Shown: positions 47,319 to 55,703 of the stretch, one piece after another
Layout of the letters: the number at the start of each line of letters is the position of its first letter
Numbering within the stretch: position 1 is the stretch's first letter
From: CAXBID01 sp963815305
GTDB taxonomy: Bacteria; Bacteroidota; Bacteroidia; Flavobacteriales; Flavobacteriaceae
NCBI GenBank assembly: GCA_963815305.1
Contig: CAWFFW010000002.1
Span: 806,001 to 870,000 of the forward strand
Reading direction: 5' to 3'
Length of the DNA: 64,000 nucleotides
Notes under the pieces: generated by a model
What the model was told of the DNA's origin: nothing
Database searches by the model: none
The model's input: the letters and a program-made list of their open reading frames with translations, nothing else
Program-made: the position numbers and the translations under genes

Positions 47319-49082
47319 ATGTCTAATATTATTGAATCAAACCCCGTTTTAAATCGTTTACCGAAACATTTAAAACAATTCGTAAAACCTCAAAATTATG
47401 AGAATTATTCGGCTATAGATCAGGCTGTTTGGCGATACGTTATGCGAAAAAATGTAGATTTTTTATCCAAAGTAGCGCATAAATCATATTTAGATGGCTT
47501 AAAACAAACAGGAATTTCTATAGATTCTATTCCCAATATGTACGGGATGAATCGTATTTTAAAAGATATTGGTTGGGCAGCAGTAGCGGTTGATGGTTTT
47601 ATTCCACCTAATGCATTTATGGAATTTCAAGCCTATAATGTTTTAGTTATTGCTAGTGATATTAGGCAATTGGAACATATTGAATATACTCCAGCACCAG
47701 ATATTGTTCATGAAGGCGCAGGACATGCACCCATTATTGCAAACCCCGAATACGCTGAATATTTAAGACGCTTTGGTGATATTGGTTGCAAAGCTATTTC
47801 ATCGGCTAAAGATTATGAGCTGTATGAAGCCGTAAGGCATTTATCTATTATTAAAGAGGCTTCAAATTCTGATGATGGCGCAATCGCTTCCGCGGAAAAA
47901 GAAGTTGAGATACTTCAAGAGAATATGGGAGAACCCAGTGAAATAGCTCTTATTAGAAATTTACATTGGTGGACGGTTGAATATGGTTTAATTGGTACTA
48001 TTGATAACCCCAAAATATACGGCGCTGGTTTATTATCCTCCATAGGTGAAAGTGCTTGGTGTATGACGGATAAAGTCCAAAAACAAGCATACACCATAGA
48101 AGCCGCATACAAAGATTTTGATATTACTAAACCTCAACCTCAACTATTTGTAACGCCAGATTTTGCGCATTTAAGCTTAGTTTTAGAAGAATTCGCTAAT
48201 ACTATGGCACTGCGCAATGGTGGTCTTTCAGGTATTACAAAGCTCATTAACTCAAAAGCCCTAGGCAGTATTGAATTAAGTACAGGGCTTCAAATTTCGG
48301 GTGTTTTTTCGAATGTTATTGAAGCTAACGGAAAGCCTATTTACATACAGACGACAGGAAAAACAGCATTATCTTATAGAGAAAAAGAGTTGGTTGGCCA
48401 CGGTATAAAAAATCATTTGGATGGTTTTGGGTCGCCTATTGGGAAATTAAAAGGCATCAATTTAGCCATTGAAGATATGAGTCCGCGCGATTTAGCCGCA
48501 TATAATATATATGAAGAAAAAACGATAACGCTTGAATTTGAAGGTAATATAAAAGTATCTGGAGAAATTATTACGGGTAAACGAAACCTGCAAGGAAAAA
48601 TCATTTTAATAAGTTTTAAAAATTGTACAGTAACTTACAAGGATACTGTGTTATTTCAACCAGAATGGGGTATTTATGATATGGCTGTTGGAAAAGATAT
48701 TGTTTCAGCATTTTCTGGACCTGCCGATTTAAATAGCTTCGATTTAATAACTCATAAAATAACTTCTGAAACTATTCATATTAAAAAATCTAAAAAACGG
48801 TTGGAATTAGAAAGCTTTTACCAACAAGTTAGAGATTATAGGGATGGTAAAAATAGAACCATTTCAAGAACTAAAGTTTTAGAACAACTTATTGAAAAAT
48901 ATCCAGACGACTGGTTGTTATCAATTGAACTTTACGAACTTGCTTACATAGGTAATGAAACCGAACTTTGTAAACGTATTTTAAACCACTTAATAACTAT
49001 AAAACAAAACCGACCAAAAGTTAGGCAATTAATTGATGACGGTTTGAAGATTATTGAGAAAAAACAAATATGTTCAATTTGA
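47319..49082 (+). CDS. Aromatic amino acid hydroxylase with a C-terminal extension
   Basis: A 587-residue protein of the pterin-dependent aromatic amino acid hydroxylase family. Iron ligands are visible: His131 and His136 in HEGAGHAP, and Glu221 in HWWTVEYGLIG. Residues ~1-330 form the catalytic domain; the C-terminal ~250 residues (from about SIELSTGLQISGVFSN, with repeated short beta units and a helical end) are an extension absent from bacterial PhhA. Phenylalanine is the usual substrate, but tryptophan or other rings are possible. No pterin-recycling gene is seen here. TATTTTTA upstream may be the -7 box. Confidence 0.9.
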   Translation: MSNIIESNPVLNRLPKHLKQFVKPQNYENYSAIDQAVWRYVMRKNVDFLSKVAHKSYLDGLKQTGISIDSIPNMYGMNRILKDIGWAAVAVDGFIPPNAFMEFQAYNVLVIASDIRQLEHIEYTPAPDIVHEGAGHAPIIANPEYAEYLRRFGDIGCKAISSAKDYELYEAVRHLSIIKEASNSDDGAIASAEKEVEILQENMGEPSEIALIRNLHWWTVEYGLIGTIDNPKIYGAGLLSSIGESAWCMTDKVQKQAYTIEAAYKDFDITKPQPQLFVTPDFAHLSLVLEEFANTMALRNGGLSGITKLINSKALGSIELSTGLQISGVFSNVIEANGKPIYIQTTGKTALSYREKELVGHGIKNHLDGFGSPIGKLKGINLAIEDMSPRDLAAYNIYEEKTITLEFEGNIKVSGEIITGKRNLQGKIILISFKNCTVTYKDTVLFQPEWGIYDMAVGKDIVSAFSGPADLNSFDLITHKITSETIHIKKSKKRLELESFYQQVRDYRDGKNRTISRTKVLEQLIEKYPDDWLLSIELYELAYIGNETELCKRILNHLITIKQNRPKVRQLIDDGLKIIEKKQICSI

Positions 49083-49116
49083 GTGAATGATGTATTATTT
49101 TATGTAAATAGCTGTT

Positions 49117-49136
49117 AAAATCATGAAAATGATTTT
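49117..49136. terminator. Possible terminator between convergent genes
   Basis: An 8-bp stem AAAATCAT/ATGATTTT with loop GAAA lies between the hydroxylase gene and the DUF6090 pseudogene. The T tract is short on either strand. Confidence 0.4.
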
Positions 49137-49143
49137 AGTTTAT

Positions 49144-49914
49144 TTAGTGATTAAGGGTTTTGAGCTTTCGTTTTGTCTTAAATTCCTTATTAATTAGCTC
49201 TATAATAGTATTTATTTCTTTTTGTATTTCTTCCAATCTATATGTGGTTTCCTGTAGAGATATACTTTTCCACCGATGTATGCCCTCGTAAACCAAAATT
49301 AGTTCCTTTAAATTTTCATCAATATTTAAAAACTCCTTCATTTTAGGCTGATTTACCAGCCTTCTAGGGAGTGTTGTCGACCCTAATAAAAGGTTTAAAT
49401 TTTGAGTAATTTAACTTTTTCCATCATCGGTATCCTCAAAACGTTTTATAGTAAGGTTTTGCAAACGTTTTAAGTCGATTAATTTATTTCTTATATTGGA
49501 TGGTATTAATCCAATATCACCCGTGCTCTGAAGTGATTCTATAGTGCTTGTATTAAATGTTAAAGGTGCAGTTTCCAGATCGAGTTTGAAAATCTGTTCA
49601 TAAAATTGAATTGGGTTTAATACATCATGATCATATGCATCTGTATATAATTTATATTCTTTTAAATAAGAGTTAGATTCTTCAAGAATATAATTTGAAA
49701 ATTTAATATCGCTTTTCAAGTCGTCTAATAATTGCATATAATAATCCTGTGTTTTTGCAACCAGTTTTTTCTTTTCATTCCAATTATTAATTGAAAGCGC
49801 AATTAAAATTCCAATTACCACAAGTATTATTTCGCCAATTGCATTAAATAGATATTTACTGAATTTATTTTCATTCAGCATTTTTTGACGAATTTTTCTA
49901 AAAAATTTTATCAT
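49144..49914 (-). pseudogene. DUF6090 protein interrupted by a nonsense codon
   Basis: The frame from ATG 49914 reads MIKFFRKIRQKMLNENKFSK, a TM helix (GEIILVVIGILIALSINNWN) and then the DUF6090 body, stopping at TAA 49413-49411 after DTDDGKS. The same frame continues without any shift as ITQNLNLLLGSTTLPRR, then MKEFLNIDENLKELILVYEG and the end at 49144. So a full-length (~256-residue) gene carries one nonsense codon; the tail also appears as a separate 65-residue frame. The intact copy is next upstream. Confidence 0.75.
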
Positions 49915-49939
49915 TTGTTTTATTAAGTCTATGTTTGGT

Positions 49940-50704
49940 TTAATTACTACAACTTGACTCTAATTCTATTTCTAATTTTTGAGTACTAGAAAAAATTTGC
50001 TTCAATAATTCCTTTTCTCGAGCACTTATGATTACTGACATATTAATGTGATCTTGAAATTGCTTAAATAAAATATGTTCCTTATCCTTTTGCCAATTAA
50101 CATTTGGCATAAGGCTTAATAGTTCTTCACCATAATTATCTCTATACAAGGGGATTTGATGGTAGCCAAAAGCACTAAAGTCCTCATATTTAAAACTCAA
50201 GGCACTAAAACCTCTTTGGTTTTGTTGTAAAACATTCACTAAATATTCTAAATCTGAATAATGCTGTAGAATAGATGTTTTCAGTTTTGAGTTGCTAAAA
50301 TTTTCTAATTTACCTGAAGATGTTATATCTAGAATTGCAGATTTATTTGGTATAAAATCGTAAGATCTTACAGCTGGAATAAACCCTTCTAATAGTACTG
50401 ATTTGTCATCAACTTTCTGATACAAATTCATCAGCACCTTTTTAGCAGAAACTATTCTCGCATCTAAAGATTTAATGCCTCTTTGAATATTATTTATATC
50501 GTTTTGTAAATCTTCTTTAATCTTACAGTAGTACACTTTTTCCTGTTCCACTTTCTTGAGGTTTTGATTCCAGTTATTGATAGATAATGCAATTAGAATA
50601 CCGATGACCACAAGAATAATTTCTCCAATAGCGTAAATAAGATATTTACTGAATTTGTTTTCAGTCAGCATTTTTTGTCGAATTTTTCTAAAGAATTTAG
50701 TCAT
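49940..50704 (-). CDS. DUF6090 family membrane protein
   Basis: A 254-residue protein. An N-terminal basic amphipathic stretch (MTKFFRKIRQKMLTENKFSK) precedes a single TM helix (GEIILVVIGILIALSINNWN) and a largely helical soluble region (~50-250) with coiled-coil tendency. DUF6090 proteins are abundant in Flavobacteriaceae, often as tandem paralogues; the role is unknown. The neighbouring downstream copy is broken. Confidence 0.85.
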   Translation of the reverse strand: MTKFFRKIRQKMLTENKFSKYLIYAIGEIILVVIGILIALSINNWNQNLKKVEQEKVYYCKIKEDLQNDINNIQRGIKSLDARIVSAKKVLMNLYQKVDDKSVLLEGFIPAVRSYDFIPNKSAILDITSSGKLENFSNSKLKTSILQHYSDLEYLVNVLQQNQRGFSALSFKYEDFSAFGYHQIPLYRDNYGEELLSLMPNVNWQKDKEHILFKQFQDHINMSVIISAREKELLKQIFSSTQKLEIELESSCSN

Positions 50705-50850
50705 TGGTTAGCGGTTTATCATAATGAAGCACAACGTATTATAAACTAAATTTCATGATGGCTACAAGCCGTCTAATTTATTTTCAATAACACATTGAAA
50801 AGCAAACTATTTGTTCTTAAAATTATTTAAAACTTACATTCTTGAGATTA

Positions 50851-51603
50851 TTACCTAAAGCATTTCAAAGTGTTTTTTGTAAACGTGCTTAAAACAAGAT
50901 TACCGCTAATTTGGGCACGTTCTTGAAGTAATGCATCCCAATGATTTGTTCCTTCCCAAAACACTTTCTTTATTTCTTTTAAGGCTTCAGGATTGTAAGT
51001 AGCCAATTGTTCGGCAAGTAAAGTAACGGCTTCATCTAAGGCTTCGGTAGTTTTAAAAACTTCAGCAAACAACCCTTTTTCTCTTGCAAATTCTGCAGCG
51101 TAAAATTGTTCCGCATTTATTGTCATTTGAGACATCGCAGTTTTACCTATTTTCCTTGAAACCACTGGCTCAATTACAAAAGGACCAATACCTATACTTA
51201 ATTCGCTTAATTTTATAGATGCATACTGTGTTGCTAAACAATAATCTGTAGCTGCCGCTAAACCTACTCCACCACCAACAGCTTTTCCTTGTACGCGTCC
51301 AATAATCAATTTATCACATTTTCGCATGGCGTTAATAACGTTTGCAAAACCAGAGAAAAATTTTCTACCCGTTTCGGCATCTTCAATAGCCATTAACTCA
51401 TTAAAACTAGCACCTGCGCAAAATGTTCTTTCACCACCACTTTTTAAAACTACAACTTTTACGTTTTTATTAGCTCCAGCATCAACAATGGTTTGCTCTA
51501 ATTGCGACAATATACCACTAGGCATCGAGTTTTTTTCAGGATGAAAAAACTCAATAAATCCAACATCATTTTTTATGATAAGCTTTACATATGACTGTTC
51601 CAT
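50851..51603 (-). CDS. Enoyl-CoA hydratase/isomerase (crotonase) family protein
   Basis: A 250-residue crotonase-fold enzyme acting on acyl-CoA. The oxyanion-hole segments are TFCAGASFNEL and VQGKAVGGGVGLAAATDY. The first catalytic Glu position of enoyl-CoA hydratase (GGGCEL) is Gly here (GGGVGL), while a later Glu is kept (IKLSELSIGIGP). That pattern occurs in methylglutaconyl-CoA hydratase-like members, so a branched-chain acid pathway role is possible. No pathway partners lie nearby. It has its own transcript, as far as visible. Confidence 0.88.
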   Translation of the reverse strand: MEQSYVKLIIKNDVGFIEFFHPEKNSMPSGILSQLEQTIVDAGANKNVKVVVLKSGGERTFCAGASFNELMAIEDAETGRKFFSGFANVINAMRKCDKLIIGRVQGKAVGGGVGLAAATDYCLATQYASIKLSELSIGIGPFVIEPVVSRKIGKTAMSQMTINAEQFYAAEFAREKGLFAEVFKTTEALDEAVTLLAEQLATYNPEALKEIKKVFWEGTNHWDALLQERAQISGNLVLSTFTKNTLKCFR

Positions 51604-51647
51604 GTGTTTAAAAACTATTTACGTTTTGGGTTGAAGATACATAAAAA

Positions 51648-52262
51648 CTAAAGCTTTATTTTCTGCAATTGTTCATTTTCAGTTATTGACATATTATTAT
51701 ACTGTAACGTCCATCCCAAAGAATTTGTTAAAATATAAAATTTTGAAAGCTCACTAATCAATCTGTTTTTAGCATTTTTTTTAAGATCAGAATTTTCGAT
51801 TTTTCGTTCCAAGGAAGTATTAACCATGTTCTTTATCGCATTATAATCTTTAGCTTCAAAAGGATTTAAAAAATCGGCTTGAACATCATAATACTCTAAA
51901 TCTGGATTTATTTTTATTTCTTCTTCAGGAATATTTAAAATGGTAAGTGTTTTATTTACTTCATCTATTTCAAATTCAATTTTACTTAAATCATAAGCTA
52001 TAGTCACCTCAGCATTTACAACAACTAATGCTTTTTTTTCAAAGGTTAAATAGTCTCCTAAAATATCTTTTGAATTTTTGTAATTAAAAACCTGACTAAA
52101 ATGCCCCTCTGTGACAATGAGTTTACCAACATTTTTAATTTGCTCTTGAATGAGTGCAGAACTTTCTTGAAGTACTATTTTATCTTCCTTGTTCTCATTA
52201 CAATACTTGAAAGTAAACAGAACAATTAACGTGATAATGACACCAAATAGAATTTTTCGCAT
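51648..52262 (-). CDS. DUF4230 membrane-anchored protein
   Basis: A 204-residue protein with an N-terminal TM or signal segment (ILFGVIITLIVLFTFKYC) and a periplasmic domain of the DUF4230 type (IKNVGKLIVTEGHFSQVF, ALVVVNAEVTIAYDLSKIEF, LNIPEEEIKINPDLEYYDVQ). The function is unknown. It sits between the crotonase gene and the two-component pair, separated by 44 and 133 bases respectively, so it is probably independent. Confidence 0.82.
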   Translation of the reverse strand: MRKILFGVIITLIVLFTFKYCNENKEDKIVLQESSALIQEQIKNVGKLIVTEGHFSQVFNYKNSKDILGDYLTFEKKALVVVNAEVTIAYDLSKIEFEIDEVNKTLTILNIPEEEIKINPDLEYYDVQADFLNPFEAKDYNAIKNMVNTSLERKIENSDLKKNAKNRLISELSKFYILTNSLGWTLQYNNMSITENEQLQKIKL

Positions 52263-52395
52263 ATGCTAAAATAGAAAAACATCAGTTTACTTCGACATAA
52301 GAAGCCTAACTAATGTAATTTCTGCTAACTAATTCTAACTGCACAAATATAATTTGTAAGTATTTAACCCATGTTACAAAAAGGTTAAACTATCA

Positions 52396-53046
52396 TCATA
52401 TTAAGTTATTTTTTTTTGCTTTTTGAACAGCTTCCAATTTATTGTGTACTTGCAGTTTTTTATAAATATTCTCTATATGCTTTCTAACCGTTCCGACCGA
52501 TAAAATAAGGTTATCGGCAATTAAACTATAACTTAGACCTTTACTTAATTGCTCTAAAACCTCTACTTCCCTATGTGTTAGTTTAATATCATCAAGCTCT
52601 TGTTTATCCTGAATCACAAAAGGATCTCTGAGTAATTTTAAGGTTTTCATAGCAATAGATGGCGTCATTGCCGCACCACCATTTAAAGTGTCTTTAATGC
52701 CTTCATATAAGTCTTTAGCATTTACTTCTTTTAGCAAATACCCATCTGCTCCCGCTTTTATAGCATTAAAAATATGCTCATCATTATCAAAAACAGTGAG
52801 CATTATAATTTTTATATGAGGATACTTTTGTTTTACTATTTCGGTGGCTTCAATACCATTCATTTGAGGCATCTCAATATCCATTAATATAATATCGATA
52901 TGGTGGTTTTCTTCTAACTTTTTTAGTAAATCTGAACCATGTATTGCAGAAAATTTAATAGCTGTATCATCAAAAAATGATAGTTTTTCTTCTACCATTC
53001 TAATTAAAAAAGAATTATCATCTACAATGGCTATTTTAATATTCAT
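52396..53046 (-). CDS. NarL/FixJ-type response regulator
   Basis: A 216-residue regulator: receiver domain ~1-120 with acceptor Asp56 (DIILMDIEMPQMNG) and the conserved Lys106 (YLLKEVNAKDLYE), and a LuxR-type helix-turn-helix ~150-212 (LTHREVEVLEQLSKGLSYSL, LSVGTVRKHIENIYKKLQVH). It follows its kinase by 9 bases, so the two form one signalling pair; target genes are unknown. Confidence 0.93.
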   Translation of the reverse strand: MNIKIAIVDDNSFLIRMVEEKLSFFDDTAIKFSAIHGSDLLKKLEENHHIDIILMDIEMPQMNGIEATEIVKQKYPHIKIIMLTVFDNDEHIFNAIKAGADGYLLKEVNAKDLYEGIKDTLNGGAAMTPSIAMKTLKLLRDPFVIQDKQELDDIKLTHREVEVLEQLSKGLSYSLIADNLILSVGTVRKHIENIYKKLQVHNKLEAVQKAKKNNLI

Positions 53047-53055
53047 AGGGTATTA

Positions 53056-55146
53056 TTACATTTTTAAGATTACAGAAGTTCCTTTATTTATTTCGCTAAT
53101 TATATCAATAATGGCTTGAATGTCTTCTGCTCGCTTTTTCATATTGTTTATTCCGTTTCCATAAACAACATCTTCATTATAAAAACCTTTTCCATCATCC
53201 TTAATTTTAAAACTCAAATTGTCATCAGCCTGTGTTATTTGAATATCTACTTTTGAAGCTTCAGAATATTTAATGGCATTATTTACAGCTTCTTGAATAA
53301 TTCTGTAAATATTCATGCCTTTTACCGATTTAAATTCCAAAGTCTTATCAATATTTTCATCAATAGAAAAGTTAAAAACCATATTATTTGAAGTCATGTT
53401 AGCTTTATCAATAAAATTAGATATTCGTGCTTGCAAATCTTCTATAGAAATGGCATTTTTATTCATGGCCCAAATAGTATCTCGAAGCTCGTAAATCGTC
53501 GCTTTGGTAAACGCACTTATATTACTTAGCTTGTTTGTGAGTTTTTCATTTTCAATTTTAAATCCAAATTGCAAATTCTCAATTGAGGAAATAATAAATG
53601 TGAGCTGCGCACCAATATTATCGTGTAAATCTCTGGATATTCTCAAGCGTTGTTCTTGTAATCTATTCTGAGTTTCAATTTTAACTAAGGCTTCTTTTAA
53701 CTCCCCTTCTTTTTTAAGTTGCTGGTTTTTTAACTTTTGCTGATTAAATAATAAATAGCCTAAAATAGATAGCACGATTGATAAAATAATCAAACCTATT
53801 AGTTGCGTATTCTTTTGAGTAATATCAAGTTCTTTTTCAGCTAAATTTGCACGTTGAGAGAGGATTTCTTTTTCTTTTTTCTCAGTTTCATATTTGATTT
53901 CAAATTCAGAAATTTTGTTTTTTAACGAATTTTTTGATAACTCTTGTTCTATCTCGTATTGCTTATTTAAATAATTATAAGCTTTGGCATAATCTTTTTT
54001 ATCATTGTAAAGCATTGCTAAATTCTTGTAAATACTAGCCATATCTGCTGGGTTTTCAGCTTCAACAATTAATGGTAATGCTTTTAACAGATAATTTTCA
54101 GCATCAGTAATCCTTCTAATTTTTAAGTAATTAACCCCTAAATTAAGGTAGGTAACCCTAAGCGTTTGAATATCATTCGCTCTTTGCGCCTCGCTTACAA
54201 CAGATTCATATATCTCTATAGCTTTTTGTGGATTTCCTCTAATCGTTGCCAGTTGCGCCATTCCTGTTTTAGAAAAAAGCATCACTTTACCATAGTCCGC
54301 TTCCTTAGCTTTTTTTATAGCCAATTCATATTGTTTTTCGGCTTTTGCATAAAACATCGTATCGTTATTCTTTTCACCTATTTCTTTATACATGCCTGCA
54401 ACATTATACAAACTATTGGCGATATCTATTTCACTGGTTCCGTTCTCCTTAATTGTTAAAGACTTTAAATAAAACTCCAATGCCTTTTCATATTCTTTCA
54501 TGTCCTCGTATATCAGTCCTATATTATTAAAAGATTTACCTAGAGCGGTTGAATCATTTAATTTCTCAGCGAGTTTTATAGCTTCTCCATGGACATCTAG
54601 TGACGACTCAGCCTCACCTAAATAGGACATCGCTAAAGCTTTATTATTAAGAAATATAAGCTGGTCGACTTCATTATTTTCTTTTTTAGCTAATTGAAGC
54701 GCTTTATCAAAATTATTTAAAGCTTCTTTAAAATCGCCTTTATAAAAATTAAGAACACCAAAATCTCCATAATATTTATTGTATAAGAAATAATTACTTT
54801 GCTGTTTTAGTTTGTCCCAAGATTTGCTGTAGTATAAACTAGAGGTTTCATAATCGCCTTTAACGATATAGAATTGAGCGTACTTCAGCAAGCCATGAAT
54901 ATGTATTTCATCTAATTCCTTTTTATTTTCTGTATATTTTAAAGTTTTCAAAATATAGACTTCTGCGGAATCCTTATTGGTTTCAAAATAGTCATCAATC
55001 AATTGATTTAAAGCTTCAGCCTTTACTTTTGGTATTTTACTTTGACTATACTGTCTTTTTAAACTATCAATTTTTTGAACGTTTTCTTGTGAAGAAATTA
55101 GAAGATGAAAGCAACAAAAAATAAAAACGAGTAATCCTTTATTCAT
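53056..55146 (-). CDS. TPR sensor histidine kinase (HisKA_3 type)
   Basis: A 696-residue kinase: signal peptide (LLVFIFCCFHLLISSQ), then ~8 TPR motifs (~40-400), a coiled coil (~405-445), a TM helix (~449-467), then a second coiled coil and dimerisation/phosphoacceptor His508 in RISRDLHDNIGAQL, and an HATPase domain with IIQEAVNNAIKYSEA (N box), DDGKGF (G1) and GNGINNMKKRAEDI (G2). The TPR part lies in the periplasm and should sense or bind a partner. It is a common Bacteroidota design, paired with the response regulator below. Confidence 0.93.
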   Translation of the reverse strand: MNKGLLVFIFCCFHLLISSQENVQKIDSLKRQYSQSKIPKVKAEALNQLIDDYFETNKDSAEVYILKTLKYTENKKELDEIHIHGLLKYAQFYIVKGDYETSSLYYSKSWDKLKQQSNYFLYNKYYGDFGVLNFYKGDFKEALNNFDKALQLAKKENNEVDQLIFLNNKALAMSYLGEAESSLDVHGEAIKLAEKLNDSTALGKSFNNIGLIYEDMKEYEKALEFYLKSLTIKENGTSEIDIANSLYNVAGMYKEIGEKNNDTMFYAKAEKQYELAIKKAKEADYGKVMLFSKTGMAQLATIRGNPQKAIEIYESVVSEAQRANDIQTLRVTYLNLGVNYLKIRRITDAENYLLKALPLIVEAENPADMASIYKNLAMLYNDKKDYAKAYNYLNKQYEIEQELSKNSLKNKISEFEIKYETEKKEKEILSQRANLAEKELDITQKNTQLIGLIILSIVLSILGYLLFNQQKLKNQQLKKEGELKEALVKIETQNRLQEQRLRISRDLHDNIGAQLTFIISSIENLQFGFKIENEKLTNKLSNISAFTKATIYELRDTIWAMNKNAISIEDLQARISNFIDKANMTSNNMVFNFSIDENIDKTLEFKSVKGMNIYRIIQEAVNNAIKYSEASKVDIQITQADDNLSFKIKDDGKGFYNEDVVYGNGINNMKKRAEDIQAIIDIISEINKGTSVILKM

Positions 55147-55166
55147 AGAACTAATGAGAATTGAAT

Positions 55167-55451
55167 TTAATTTAGATGGTTATCAAATATCATCTTTTGT
55201 ACCCACAGTAAATCTTCTGTTATTTTAAAGAAGCGTTTAAAAAGTGTCGTTTGTAAATTATCTGATAAAACCAAACGTTGAGAAATTTGTTTGTATTTAA
55301 AACTTTCTTTTTTCAACAAATTAATAATTTCATTACATTTTTCTACACTCTTTTTTTTCACCTTTATCGTTTGAGTATATGCCTTAATTATAAAAATTAA
55401 TACAACCAATACAAGTATAAAAATGAGATCACTAAAGATTGTAAGATTCAT
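55167..55451 (-). CDS. Small single-helix membrane protein upstream of the kinase
   Basis: A 94-residue protein: TM helix ~4-24 (FSDLIFILVLVVLIFIIKAY), then a basic, coiled-coil-like region to the end. It lies 20 bases upstream of the kinase gene in the same direction, so it is likely the first gene of the signalling unit. No family is recognised; an accessory role is inference only. Confidence 0.55.
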   Translation of the reverse strand: MNLTIFSDLIFILVLVVLIFIIKAYTQTIKVKKKSVEKCNEIINLLKKESFKYKQISQRLVLSDNLQTTLFKRFFKITEDLLWVQKMIFDNHLN

Positions 55452-55511
55452 AATAGTTTAAGTTTATAAAGATTAAAACCTGAACTGAATCTTATAGGCT
55501 TAAGCCCATAA

Positions 55512-55562
55512 AAAAAACACCAATTGCAAATTCTATTAAAATTTGATAAATTGATGTTTTTT
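55512..55562 (-). terminator. Possible terminator of the beta-propeller gene
   Basis: Arms AAAAAACACCAATT and AATTGATGTTTTTT pair with one G-T; the minus-strand end is T-rich. It lies about 140 bases beyond the propeller stop, upstream of the small membrane protein gene. Confidence 0.5.
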
Positions 55563-55703
55563 AAATATGAACTGATTAATAGCATTTTAAATTTAATTTA
55601 AAATATGACACGTCAACTAATTTTTCGATAAAGAGTTATTAAAGAAGATTAAGCGCAATAATCTGATTATCACGCCCAATCCAACAAATCTCAACAACAA
55701 GAT

